Part shown: positions 1-7,267 of the stretch, in pieces
Numbering within the stretch: position 1 is the stretch's first letter
Layout of the letters: each line of letters opens with the position of its first letter
Assembly: GCA_050945855.1 (NCBI GenBank)
Contig: JBMNTS010000036.1
Coordinates: 1-11,823, forward strand
Reading direction: 5' to 3'
Origin: CAYSNP01 sp050945855
GTDB taxonomy: Bacteria > Bacillota > Clostridia > Christensenellales > DTU072
Length of the DNA: 11,823 nucleotides
Notes under the pieces: model-generated
The model's input: only the letters and a program-made list of their open reading frames with translations
The model's database searches: none
Told to the model about the DNA's origin: nothing
Translations under genes and position numbers: made by a program

Positions 1-41
1 ATAGCCTGTACAACGCAAACGGCGTGAGATTGTATGTTTAA
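1..41 (+). CDS. possible 3' end of an upstream gene (partial)
   Basis: Reading frame 3 from the left edge gives SLYNANGVRLYV and then a TAA stop at 39-41. The codons have a mix of GC-rich third positions like the real genes in this window, so this may be the C-terminus of a plus-strand gene starting outside the window. Twelve residues are too few to assign a family. No terminator hairpin follows it. The alternative is that it is non-coding spacer; confidence is low. Confidence 0.3.
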   Translation, partial: SLYNANGVRLYV

Positions 42-172
42 AAAGGCAGAATATGTGTACTTATAAACAGCAGTGGATATAATTGGAGTAAAAGGCACAA
101 CCAACAGGATAAAGAGCAGTAATTTCACATTATTAAAAAACAAGCCGCCGGAGAGCGGATAAAAAAGAAAAA

Positions 173-202
173 TTGCACAAAAGGCGAAATGCGTGATAGA
201 AT
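173..202 (+). promoter_or_regulatory. sigma-A-type promoter of the esterase gene
   Basis: A -35 box TTGCAC (173-178) and a -10 box TAGAAT (197-202) are 18 bases apart, with an extended -10 TGA just before the -10 box. Transcription would start near 209, leaving a leader of about 35 bases before the ATG at 244. The ribosome binding site GGAG at 232-235 sits 8 bases before that ATG. Confidence 0.6.
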
Positions 203-243
203 GGTAATGTCGTTAAGATATTTGACATTGCGGAGAAAAATTT

Positions 244-1122
244 ATGTGGAAATTGAAAAAGTTTATTTGGTGTTACCTTTTGCTGAAGCTGCCGCCGTTT
301 TTGCTATTTTTAATTTTGCCTCACAATATCAGGGCAAAGAATGTAAAAAGTATACATAATATCGGTTACGGGGATGACAGGTTTCAAAGATATGACTTGC
401 ATATCCCTATGGAAAATAATGAACGCGCGCCGATTTTGTTTTATATTCACGGCGGCTCCTGGATGTCATTGGATAAAAGACAATACCGCCATATAGCAAA
501 AGCAATCGCGATGCACGGCTACAGGGTGGTAAACATTAATTACCGCCTGATGCCTAAGGTCACGCTCGCGAATGTAGTAGAGGATACCGAAAAAGCTATA
601 TTCCACGCGCTTGATTATCTTAAACCCACGCAAGACACCCCTCTCTTTATTATGGGCGACAGCGCGGGCGCTCATCTGGCGGCGCTTATCGCCGCAAAGG
701 CGAATTGCGCTGATAAGTATGCGGGCATTAAATTCAGCGGAGCGGGACTTTTTTACGGGCTGTATGATTTGTGCGACCTTAAAGGGTGCGCCTTGCTTAA
801 TTTTCTCAAAGAATATCTGGAAAGAGAATCGGAGGGCAATCAAAACTACCTTGCCGAGCTCTCTCCTCTCTCTTATTTTAACGCCGCTTTTCCGCCCAGC
901 TATATTGCCGGAGGAGAAAGAGACGCTTTGTTTTACGGCACCCGCGGCTTTGCCCGGATAACGGAAAACGCGGGAGTAAAATCGAAATCCCTGTTTATCG
1001 GCAAGGACAGGATGGACGGTTTGCACGGCTTCTTAAGCCTTACCTTCCTTGCAAGCAGCAAGCAAGCGTTGAAAGAAATGCTTTCCTTTTTTGAGGGACT
1101 GAGGACGGAAAAAGCTAAATAA
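244..1122 (+). CDS. membrane-anchored alpha/beta-hydrolase (esterase/lipase-like)
   Basis: This 292-residue protein is an alpha/beta-hydrolase of the hormone-sensitive-lipase/carboxylesterase-like type, expected to hydrolyse ester bonds. Residues 9-26 form a hydrophobic N-terminal segment after a basic start (MWKLKK), which suggests a signal anchor and action outside the cytoplasm. The oxyanion-hole motif HGGSW is at 69-73 and the nucleophile elbow GDSAG at 138-142 (Ser140). Asp227 in GERDALF and His261 in LHGF are the likely remaining triad members. The length is normal for the family. The start has a GGAG site 8 bases upstream. The gene has its own promoter and converges on the alpha-mannosidase gene with only 33 bases between the two stops and no obvious terminator hairpin. 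The substrate cannot be told from sequence; removal of acetyl groups from sugars is one possibility next to a mannosidase. Confidence 0.88.
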   Translation: MWKLKKFIWCYLLLKLPPFLLFLILPHNIRAKNVKSIHNIGYGDDRFQRYDLHIPMENNERAPILFYIHGGSWMSLDKRQYRHIAKAIAMHGYRVVNINYRLMPKVTLANVVEDTEKAIFHALDYLKPTQDTPLFIMGDSAGAHLAALIAAKANCADKYAGIKFSGAGLFYGLYDLCDLKGCALLNFLKEYLERESEGNQNYLAELSPLSYFNAAFPPSYIAGGERDALFYGTRGFARITENAGVKSKSLFIGKDRMDGLHGFLSLTFLASSKQALKEMLSFFEGLRTEKAK

Positions 1123-1155
1123 CGCCCATTTTGTCGACTTGCCGCCATTAATACA

Positions 1156-4131
1156 TTATTGTTTTATTACCAATGTCTTTATTTCGTAAGGCTCAAAGGT
1201 CAGGTGCTTGGTATCGCAGGGGCGTTCGTTATTGAAGAGCATATCCGTTTCCACCACTTTTTTATAAGGTATTTTAATATCCAAAATGGCGTTTTGCGCG
1301 CGTCCTTTACTCTCGTACAAGCGTAGCGCGGGGTGTCCTCCCTTCGCTGTCAACACCGTTTCGATAACGATACTCTCTCCTATGCAATCGGCAATGCCGC
1401 TTACCTCAACCTTTTCTTCTCCGATTATTAAAGGATTGTTAAGCTCGTAACCTATCTTGATAAGCTCGCTGTCCAATGCGGCGCCCTTATGCGGATATAT
1501 GGCAAGTTTGAACTCCTGCGCTCCTCTGTCCGCCGTGGGGTCGGGGTAAACAGTGCTGCGCAGGCAGTTTACGCTGATAAGCCCGTCCTTTACCCTATGG
1601 CCGTATTTGCAGTCGTTGAGCACCGCCACGCCCCAGCCGTTTTCGGTCACGTCCACCCATTTGTGAGCGGGAATCTCAAACTGCGCCTTATCGATTTTGT
1701 TATCCGTTTTGGTACTGCGCTTAATGTTGCCGAATTGTATATCGCATAACACTTCCGCCCCGAAATCTGCAGGATAAAAATCGGTGCGCAGCATCTTATG
1801 CTTTTCGTGCCAGCTGACCTGATTGTCAATGACCACGTACGGGCTGCCCGCCGTCAGTATGATTTTCTGAACAAGGAAAGATTTGTTGAAAACATATTTG
1901 TTTTCGCGCACGACGCTTTGACCGTCTATATATGACATCGCGCTTACCAGTTTAAGCCTGCGCGGCTTTATATTGACGTAGTTGCTGTCTATATCCCATG
2001 CGTTGTAAGGCACTGTAAACTTGTCCTTGTATATGCGCGCGGCTGCAAAAACGCTCTTAACGTACTCCTTGCCGCTTTGCTTGTCCTGAAGGCTTATCAT
2101 ATCCCCTTGGTTGTCAAAAGCGGCTTTTAGTATGCCGTTTTCGATGCTATAGCTACCGAATTTAAGCTCCGTGCTGCTCTCATTGGCCTGCGATAATTTG
2201 CAGGAAGAGTACGGCGAAACCGAATAAGCATACCATGCGCCGTTATACTTGACGTATCCCGCGCGGGTAAAGTGAGTGGGATTGACAGCGTAGAGACCTT
2301 TTGCCTTTGCGGAAAGAGTGTCTATAGCCTTGGATATGATATCGTCCACCTCGGCGTTAAGGCGCGCGTAGGTTTGCCTGCATTCGTCGTATACTCTTTT
2401 TATGGAAGAGCCGGGCAGTATGTCGTGGAATTGGTGGAGCAATACCTGCTTCCATATCTTATCCAATTCCTGCGCGGGATAAGGCGCGCCCTTATAAATT
2501 TTGGCAAGGGTGCTCAGCCATTCCGCATTGTGCAACTTTCTTTCCAACAGCCTGTTGTTCTTTTTGACAAAGGCCTGAGTGGTGTATGTTCCACGATGTT
2601 TTTCCAGATATAACTCTCCCTTGTAGGAAGGGTAGCCGTTGCGGTTTTCTTTAAGCTTTTCAAAAAATTCCGCGGCGGTGGAAAACTTTACACGGGGGCC
2701 TGCGGAAATCTTGTTTGCCCTCGGAATCATATTGACCTCGTATTCTCCGGGGCCGCCCCCGCCGTCACCCGCGCCGAAAGGCATAAGCGCGATATCCGAG
2801 TGCCTGCGCTCAGAATAATTCTTTTCTATATAATTTAAGGTAAAAGGCGAAGCGGTGGAATTGTAATCTCCTTCCGGCGGCATGTGCGTAAGTATGGAAG
2901 AGCCGTCCAGGCCTATCCAGTTGAAAGTATGATAAGGGAATTTGTTTACAGAGTTCCAGCTGATTTTTATGGTCATAAAATAATCGGCGCCGCATTTTTT
3001 GATTATCTGGGGCAGAGCGGCGGTGTAGCCGAATACATCGGGTACCCAAAGGTAATTGACGTATCTGCCGAACTCTTTAAGGAAAAAATTCTGCCCGTAA
3101 TAGAATTGCCTTATCAGGCTTTCGCCGCAGGGGAGATTGGTGTCCGGCTCCGTCCACATGCCTCCCTGCAACTCGATATTGCCGGAATTGACCGCTTTTT
3201 TTATGCGCTCGTACAATCCGGGATATTCCTCCTGCATCCATTCCAGCAACTGGGGCTGGCTGGTGCCGAAAACGTAATCGGGGTTGTTTTCTATATAATA
3301 CAGGGCGTTGGTAAAGGTGCGCACCGCCTTGCGCTTGGTTTCCCTGAGCGGCCAAAGCCAGGCAAGGTCAAGGTGAGCGTGTCCCACTCCGTAAATCGTG
3401 AAGTCGGTTTTGTCCTCCCCTGTATACAACTCCTGCAAAGCGGCTAAGGCCTGCTCCGCCCCGGACGCGGACAAATTGCCCGCAAGCCTGATTGCTTTAT
3501 CCAAAACTTTTTTGAACGCTCCCCTTTTCTCTTCATCCTCAATGTTTTCCATTGTCTGATAAGCGGTGAAGAAATCATAATACAGTCGGAACAAGTCCGC
3601 GCGGAAAAGGCAAATGTCCGCCCTTTTGAATTTAGCCTGCCCTTTGCTTCTGCCCAACAGACCGTTGTTGCCGCAATCCACCCAAAAATGCAGAGAGCCG
3701 TCCTCCTTTACGCCAATGCGGGAAAGAGGCACGACTTGCTTGCCGATTCTCGTCTGAAAAAGGTGCGCCGCGCTCATAAGGCCTGTAAGCCCTTGAAGGG
3801 GTCCGTCCTCGGTATATACGCACCCTTCCGCGCCCACGTTGATTATCGCCACCAGATCCTTCACGGGATAATCGCCTTTTAGCTTGCCGGCAAGCTCCAG
3901 CCACGCGCAGTCAAACATCCCGCCCCATTTATCCCCCGCGCTGCAGGGAGAAAACTGCAAGTCCCCGATTTGCGCAAAAGGCACCGGCTCCTTTGACTTA
4001 TGGATACGCACGGAAAGCGGGCAGACATTGGTATAAATTTTCCGCTTAAGTTTAGACAAAAACAAGTTATAGCGAGGCACTTTAAAGTGCTGCAATACCA
4101 TACTTACATATCTTTTGGTTGAAGCGTCCAT
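1156..4131 (-). CDS. alpha-mannosidase, glycoside hydrolase family 38
   Basis: This gene encodes a retaining alpha-mannosidase of 991 residues, the usual size for bacterial GH38 enzymes, which remove alpha-linked mannose from glycans. The metal-binding motif GHAHLDLAWLWP is at 250-261 (His251, His253, Asp255). WVPDVFGY at 362-369 holds Asp365, the expected nucleophile. The family segment QFHDILPGSS lies near the middle and a beta-sandwich C-terminal half follows. There is no signal peptide, so it should be cytoplasmic and act on imported mannosides. An in-frame GTG at 4140 is a possible earlier start, but it lies inside the ribosome binding site AAAGGTGG, which is 5 bases before the ATG at 4131; I chose the ATG. 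The WYL regulator gene lies upstream on the same strand. The mannosidase has its own promoter in the 109-base gap, with a palindrome in its leader. Confidence 0.95.
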   Translation of the reverse strand: MDASTKRYVSMVLQHFKVPRYNLFLSKLKRKIYTNVCPLSVRIHKSKEPVPFAQIGDLQFSPCSAGDKWGGMFDCAWLELAGKLKGDYPVKDLVAIINVGAEGCVYTEDGPLQGLTGLMSAAHLFQTRIGKQVVPLSRIGVKEDGSLHFWVDCGNNGLLGRSKGQAKFKRADICLFRADLFRLYYDFFTAYQTMENIEDEEKRGAFKKVLDKAIRLAGNLSASGAEQALAALQELYTGEDKTDFTIYGVGHAHLDLAWLWPLRETKRKAVRTFTNALYYIENNPDYVFGTSQPQLLEWMQEEYPGLYERIKKAVNSGNIELQGGMWTEPDTNLPCGESLIRQFYYGQNFFLKEFGRYVNYLWVPDVFGYTAALPQIIKKCGADYFMTIKISWNSVNKFPYHTFNWIGLDGSSILTHMPPEGDYNSTASPFTLNYIEKNYSERRHSDIALMPFGAGDGGGGPGEYEVNMIPRANKISAGPRVKFSTAAEFFEKLKENRNGYPSYKGELYLEKHRGTYTTQAFVKKNNRLLERKLHNAEWLSTLAKIYKGAPYPAQELDKIWKQVLLHQFHDILPGSSIKRVYDECRQTYARLNAEVDDIISKAIDTLSAKAKGLYAVNPTHFTRAGYVKYNGAWYAYSVSPYSSCKLSQANESSTELKFGSYSIENGILKAAFDNQGDMISLQDKQSGKEYVKSVFAAARIYKDKFTVPYNAWDIDSNYVNIKPRRLKLVSAMSYIDGQSVVRENKYVFNKSFLVQKIILTAGSPYVVIDNQVSWHEKHKMLRTDFYPADFGAEVLCDIQFGNIKRSTKTDNKIDKAQFEIPAHKWVDVTENGWGVAVLNDCKYGHRVKDGLISVNCLRSTVYPDPTADRGAQEFKLAIYPHKGAALDSELIKIGYELNNPLIIGEEKVEVSGIADCIGESIVIETVLTAKGGHPALRLYESKGRAQNAILDIKIPYKKVVETDMLFNNERPCDTKHLTFEPYEIKTLVIKQ

Positions 4132-4155
4132 TGTAACCACCTTTATTATTGATAC

Positions 4156-4170
4156 CGGCCGTCACGACCG
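4156..4170 (-). promoter_or_regulatory. 15-bp near-palindrome, candidate operator in the mannosidase leader
   Basis: The plus strand reads CGGCCGTCACGACCG, which equals its own reverse complement except at one symmetric base pair and the central base. It lies just downstream of the predicted transcription start of the alpha-mannosidase gene, where a bound repressor would block transcription. As RNA it could also form a 6-bp hairpin with one G-U pair and a UGA loop. The site is GC-rich in an AT-rich spacer, which makes it stand out. Which regulator binds it, if any, is unknown. Confidence 0.4.
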
Positions 4171-4182
4171 TTGTTAAAAACT

Positions 4183-4211
4183 ATTATAAGCGTAAAAACT
4201 ATTCTTTTCAA
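4183..4211 (-). promoter_or_regulatory. promoter of the alpha-mannosidase gene
   Basis: On the minus strand a -35 box TTGAAA (4211-4206) and a perfect -10 box TATAAT (4188-4183) are exactly 17 bases apart. The predicted start is near 4176, about 45 bases before the chosen ATG at 4131. The mannosidase can therefore be transcribed independently of the regulator gene upstream. Confidence 0.75.
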
Positions 4212-4240
4212 GGCATATTTACAATAATACCGCAATTCCG

Positions 4241-5257
4241 TTATGCCTTAGCCTGGGACGCGGGGGCGTTATCGTATTTTTCTAGTATCGCCGCAAGCTT
4301 TTCCTTTAATTCCTGCCTTAAGGACGAGGGAGACAGCACTTCCACATTTTCGCCATACTGCATCAGCCAGAAAAGCATAGCCTTGAGGGATGCGTTGACG
4401 GTGACTTCAATATACTTGTCGTCTATTATTTTGACCTTAAAATCGCTGCCGAACCAATCCATAACATCATCCGCCAGCCTATGCTCGCATTTGAAGCTGA
4501 CTTTTTTAGGGGTTTCCACGTAAAGATAAGGCATGCAAGTGGTAAGTTTGCCCCAATCAAGCCCATTTTCGTAACCGGGCAAGGTCTCTATTTTGCGCGA
4601 AGGCGTATCCAAAAGCTCGGGGCAGGTAATTTTTTCTATACGGTAGAATAACAAATCGTCATAGCGGCAATCATTGCCCGCAAGGTAATATCTTTGATTA
4701 TGCAGTATCATTTGGTATGGGTTGACAACACGCCTTTCTTCGGACTTTTTATGCAGTTTTTTGTCTATGCCGTATTTGTTGTAAAAAAAGGATACTTGCC
4801 GCCCTTCGCTTATCGCTTCGTCAAAAATCTCCACGTTCAGGAAAAAATCCATATTTTTTGATTTGTCCCAGCAGCCGCAAGTTTTGTATATATTTTTAAC
4901 ATGGCCTTTAAATGTCGGACCGCCCAGCGCCCCAAGCTTTTCCATCAGGTCTAAGGAGTGGGTGGGATTGATATGCCGGCTGCACTTAACGCAGTCAATA
5001 AGCAGTCTCAGCTCGCTCTCGGTGAAATCCTTATCCGCGATAAGATAAGAGCCGCGCTTGTCCGAAACAATATCGTATCCCATATCCCTAAGGCGGGCGA
5101 TATTGCGCGCCACCGATTTTCTTTCACAAACAATATTGTATTCTTTTTGCAAAAGGTCAATGATTTTCCTCTGAGTAAGAGGGTAATTCTCATCCGAATA
5201 TTTTTGAAAAATCTCCAATATTCTCATTATCCAGGTTTTTCTGGGTGCCGTTGACAT
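4241..5257 (-). CDS. WYL-domain transcriptional regulator (HTH-WYL-WCX)
   Basis: This 338-residue DNA-binding regulator belongs to the DeoR/YafY-like HTH-WYL class, whose WYL domain senses a ligand. An N-terminal winged helix spans roughly residues 8-75 (ILEIFQKYSDENYPLTQRKI, then a recognition-helix region ending DMGYDIVSDKRGSYLI). The WYL domain spans about 140-215, with the signature region VVNPYQMILHNQRYYLAGND at 177-196. A WCX-type C-terminal domain spans about 250-330. An in-frame ATG at 5290 overlaps the -10 box, so the true start is the ATG at 5257, which has GGGAGG (5269-5264) 6 bases upstream. The gene lies upstream of the alpha-mannosidase in the same direction, so it is the natural candidate regulator of that gene. 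Ligand and targets are inference. Confidence 0.9.
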   Translation of the reverse strand: MSTAPRKTWIMRILEIFQKYSDENYPLTQRKIIDLLQKEYNIVCERKSVARNIARLRDMGYDIVSDKRGSYLIADKDFTESELRLLIDCVKCSRHINPTHSLDLMEKLGALGGPTFKGHVKNIYKTCGCWDKSKNMDFFLNVEIFDEAISEGRQVSFFYNKYGIDKKLHKKSEERRVVNPYQMILHNQRYYLAGNDCRYDDLLFYRIEKITCPELLDTPSRKIETLPGYENGLDWGKLTTCMPYLYVETPKKVSFKCEHRLADDVMDWFGSDFKVKIIDDKYIEVTVNASLKAMLFWLMQYGENVEVLSPSSLRQELKEKLAAILEKYDNAPASQAKA

Positions 5258-5281
5258 AATATACCTCCCTAATCTGTCTAC

Positions 5282-5310
5282 ATTATGCACTATTTCCGGT
5301 ACACAGTCAA
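5282..5310 (-). promoter_or_regulatory. promoter of the WYL regulator gene
   Basis: On the minus strand a -35 box TTGACT (5310-5305) and a -10 box CATAAT (5287-5282) are 17 bases apart. Transcription would start near 5275, about 18 bases before the ATG at 5257. This supports that start over the ATG at 5290, which would lie upstream of the transcript. Confidence 0.6.
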
Positions 5311-5541
5311 TAGCCGAAAGAACAATTTTTTTTAATTTTTCTGTGTTTTTGCAGTATATCTAAGGAATTAACAACTCTTCCCTTGCCTTTTTCCGCCCCG
5401 CATGAAAAGCCCATCGCTCTCATAACGCCACATTTAAAAGAAAAATATGATTCGTCAGCCTTAATCTAGTACAGAGCCGAAAAAACGCAAAGACAAAAAG
5501 AATGCGCAAAACCGCAAGGTGCTGAAAATGTCGCATTCAAA
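5311..5541. other. intergenic spacer with no recognisable gene
   Basis: The spacer between the regulator promoter and the tRNA terminator has stops in all frames at short intervals and no convincing ribosome binding site with an open frame. It begins AT-rich, with T runs near 5325-5350. I see no conserved RNA fold, riboswitch or mobile-element end here. Confidence 0.5.
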
Positions 5542-5563
5542 TTTCGACTATCGATAATTGCAG
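5542..5563 (-). repeat. single hairpin unit related to the array at 10865-10957
   Basis: On the minus strand TGCAAT is followed by TATCGA, a TAG loop and TCGAAA. The arms pair in five of six positions. The layout (an ATGCAAT-like box, then a 6-base arm, short loop and 6-base arm) matches the units of the array at 10865-10957. The plus strand AATTTCGACTATCG (5540-5553) is identical to 10916-10929 in the third unit of that array. It lies just beyond the tRNA terminator. A single 14-base match could be chance in a window this size. Confidence 0.4.
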
Positions 5564-5567
5564 ATAT

Positions 5568-5598
5568 AAAAAAGGCGCTCTCTTGATAGAAAGCGTCT
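5568..5598 (-). terminator. rho-independent terminator of the tRNA-Leu gene
   Basis: On the minus strand AGACGCTTTC and GAGAGCGCCT form a 10-pair stem with one A-C mismatch and one G-U pair around the loop TATCAA. A run of six T follows. It starts six bases past the CCA end of the tRNA, where a tRNA terminator is expected. Confidence 0.75.
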
Positions 5599-5603
5599 TA
5601 GCC

Positions 5604-5689
5604 TGGTGCCGAAAGTGGGACTTGAACCCACACGTTGTTGCCAACAACGGATTTTGAGTCCGTCGCGTCTGCCATTCCACCATTTCGGC
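5604..5689 (-). tRNA. tRNA-Leu (anticodon CAA)
   Basis: The minus strand from 5689 to 5604 folds as a class II tRNA. The acceptor arms GCCGAAA and TTTCGGC pair fully. The anticodon stem ACGGA/TCCGT encloses loop CTCAAAA with anticodon CAA at 5656-5654, reading UUG. A long variable arm TTG-GCAA-CAA follows, then the T arm GTGGG-TTCAAGT-CCCAC. Discriminator A and an encoded CCA end the gene, 86 bases in all. The long variable arm and the anticodon both indicate leucine. Confidence 0.97.
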
Positions 5690-5701
5690 AGGAGTGCTAT
5701 T

Positions 5702-5730
5702 ATATTATCACATCGCGTTTTTTTTTGCAA
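5702..5730 (-). promoter_or_regulatory. probable promoter of the tRNA-Leu gene
   Basis: On the minus strand TTGCAA (5730-5725) and TAATAT (5707-5702) are 17 bases apart. The predicted start is near 5695, about six bases before the mature tRNA 5' end. An A run fills much of the spacer. An overlapping TATAAT at 5704-5699 is a better box but would be 20 bases from the -35. Confidence 0.55.
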
Positions 5731-5773
5731 GCGTTAATTTTTTATCCGCTTCAAGTTTATGGAAATTTGGTAC

Positions 5774-5802
5774 TTGAAAAGCGCATGCGGATATGCTACA
5801 AT
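5774..5802 (+). promoter_or_regulatory. strong promoter of the four-gene hydrolase operon
   Basis: TTGAAA (5774-5779) and TACAAT (5797-5802) are exactly 17 bases apart, and TGC just before the -10 makes it an extended -10 promoter. Transcription should start near 5809. This places the in-frame ATG at 5759 upstream of the transcript and supports translation from 5840. Confidence 0.75.
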
Positions 5803-5839
5803 GGTATATAAGTTTTTACATAAAGCGAGGTTGATAATT

Positions 5840-7255
5840 ATGGCAAAATCCGGAAAAATAATAAAAACAATTATAGCGATAATAGTTGTGTTGGTGACGG
5901 TAGCGGGCACCGTGGCGGGAGCGAGTTTTTATCTTTACAAAAACAAAAAGACAATCATAATATTGCCCGGTCTTATGGCAAGCGCGCTTTACGACACCGA
6001 AACCGGCAACGGCGTATGGGACCCTTTTTATGATATTGATTTGCATTTCAGCACCTTTATCAATGATGAGGGCATTAATCTGGGCTCGATACTGCCTTTA
6101 ATAGCCAAACAAAGCATAAGAGACGAACTTGCCAAACTTTTCGACAACGATTTTCACGGCGCACCGGACAGCCTTATGAATCTTATCGCCATGAACGAGG
6201 ACGGCTCTCCCAAAAATCCCAACGTTCAGCCCGTGCCGTGGGAGAACGAAACCAGGCTGCGCTACGGGGTAATCAACGCTCAGACGGAAATGCAAAAGGC
6301 TTATGAGGAGGCTTACGGCAAGGAATACGTGGTGCAGGTATTCAATTACGACTTCCGTATAGACAACCGCGTCAGCGCGGCGCGCCTTGAGGAATTTATC
6401 AACAAAAAGGGGTACGACGAAGTTATTCTGGTGGCGCACAGCAACGGCGGACAGGTCGCCTCGTGTTATCTCGCCAAGGAAGAAAACAGAAAAAAGGTAT
6501 CGAAATATATCAGCTACAGCGTGCCTTATTTCGGCTCCTTCAGCGCGATTACGCAATTGGAAAATATCGACAATATGCTTAATGCATTAATCGGCTCGCT
6601 CGGAGAGGGCTCGCTCGCGGACAATCTTGAGCAGGTATTTCAAAATCAATTCCTTTCCCTGTTGTATATGTGGACGCCTTATCAGCTTTTGCCCACCTTC
6701 GATTACATAAACGCGGACAATATCGGCGGCAAGGCGGAAATAATCGTGGACGGCGAGCCGCTCAGCTTTGCGAACGAAGAGGAATTGTATGAGTTTTATT
6801 GCTCCAGACCGTGGGCGAAAATGAGCAACGGCGAGCTTCGCCCGGCTATGGTGCAATGGCTGGATTACGTCAACGCCATCAAGGTCACATTGCCCAACGG
6901 CGAAAAGGTGCTTTCCCCCACTTTGGTGGATACCACTTATATCAACGGTGTAGGAGTGGAAACGCTTATTAAAGTATATTACGATTCGGACGGCGAGGGC
7001 GGTCTGGTGCTGACCGATGAGGAAGTCAAGTCAACGTACGGCGACGGAACGGTTTCTTATTATACGGCCATAGGAGGCGAAAACGATGCCTCTAAGATAC
7101 GCCTGATGGAGGGCGTAAACCATTACGGGGTAAACGGCTTTTTCGTAGCCAGCGTGCAGGAGGACTCCTTTGAGGTTATGGACGCTTATTTGGAAAGCAG
7201 AAGCGCGAAGTGGTATGATTTAGCGGGCAGGCTGCTCAGCTCGATTATAGAATAA
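5840..7255 (+). CDS. LCAT-like lipase/acyltransferase, membrane-anchored
   Basis: This 471-residue alpha/beta-hydrolase resembles the lecithin:cholesterol acyltransferase/phospholipase family, which cleaves or transfers acyl chains of phospholipids. A hydrophobic segment at about 9-31 after a lysine-rich start (MAKSGKIIK) suggests a signal anchor with the enzyme outside. The oxyanion region ILPGLMASAL is at 41-50, the nucleophile elbow AHSNGG at 199-204 (Ser201), the LCAT-typical GDGTV at 401-405 (Asp402), and a likely catalytic His428 in NHYG. Thus all triad members can be placed. An in-frame ATG at 5759 is rejected because it lies before the promoter; AGCGAGG at 5824-5830 precedes the ATG at 5840. 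It is the first gene of an operon with three more hydrolases. Lipase versus transferase activity cannot be decided here. Confidence 0.85.
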   Translation: MAKSGKIIKTIIAIIVVLVTVAGTVAGASFYLYKNKKTIIILPGLMASALYDTETGNGVWDPFYDIDLHFSTFINDEGINLGSILPLIAKQSIRDELAKLFDNDFHGAPDSLMNLIAMNEDGSPKNPNVQPVPWENETRLRYGVINAQTEMQKAYEEAYGKEYVVQVFNYDFRIDNRVSAARLEEFINKKGYDEVILVAHSNGGQVASCYLAKEENRKKVSKYISYSVPYFGSFSAITQLENIDNMLNALIGSLGEGSLADNLEQVFQNQFLSLLYMWTPYQLLPTFDYINADNIGGKAEIIVDGEPLSFANEEELYEFYCSRPWAKMSNGELRPAMVQWLDYVNAIKVTLPNGEKVLSPTLVDTTYINGVGVETLIKVYYDSDGEGGLVLTDEEVKSTYGDGTVSYYTAIGGENDASKIRLMEGVNHYGVNGFFVASVQEDSFEVMDAYLESRSAKWYDLAGRLLSSIIE

Positions 7256-7267
7256 GCAAGGTATTAA

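Noticed and set aside
140..160. GC hairpin CCGCC/GCGG with a T run on the minus strand, terminator-like
   Set aside because: The stem is only about four pairs and no minus-strand gene ends here.
1..212. Open minus-strand frame with hydrophobic content, with a possible GTG start at 128
   Set aside because: No ribosome binding site precedes the GTG, and the Phe/Leu/Ile richness follows from an A-rich plus strand. It also conflicts with the possible plus-strand gene end and overlaps the esterase promoter.
2884..3447. 187-residue plus-strand open frame inside the mannosidase gene
   Set aside because: It is antisense to conserved GH38 catalytic motifs and has no ribosome binding site or family resemblance.
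4129..4140. GTG at 4140 as the mannosidase start
   Set aside because: The GTG lies within the AAAGGTGG ribosome binding site, which is ideally spaced for the ATG at 4131.
5759..5839. ATG at 5759 as the start of the LCAT-like protein
   Set aside because: It lies upstream of the promoter boxes, and the extra residues are not signal-like; the ATG at 5840 has a better ribosome binding site.
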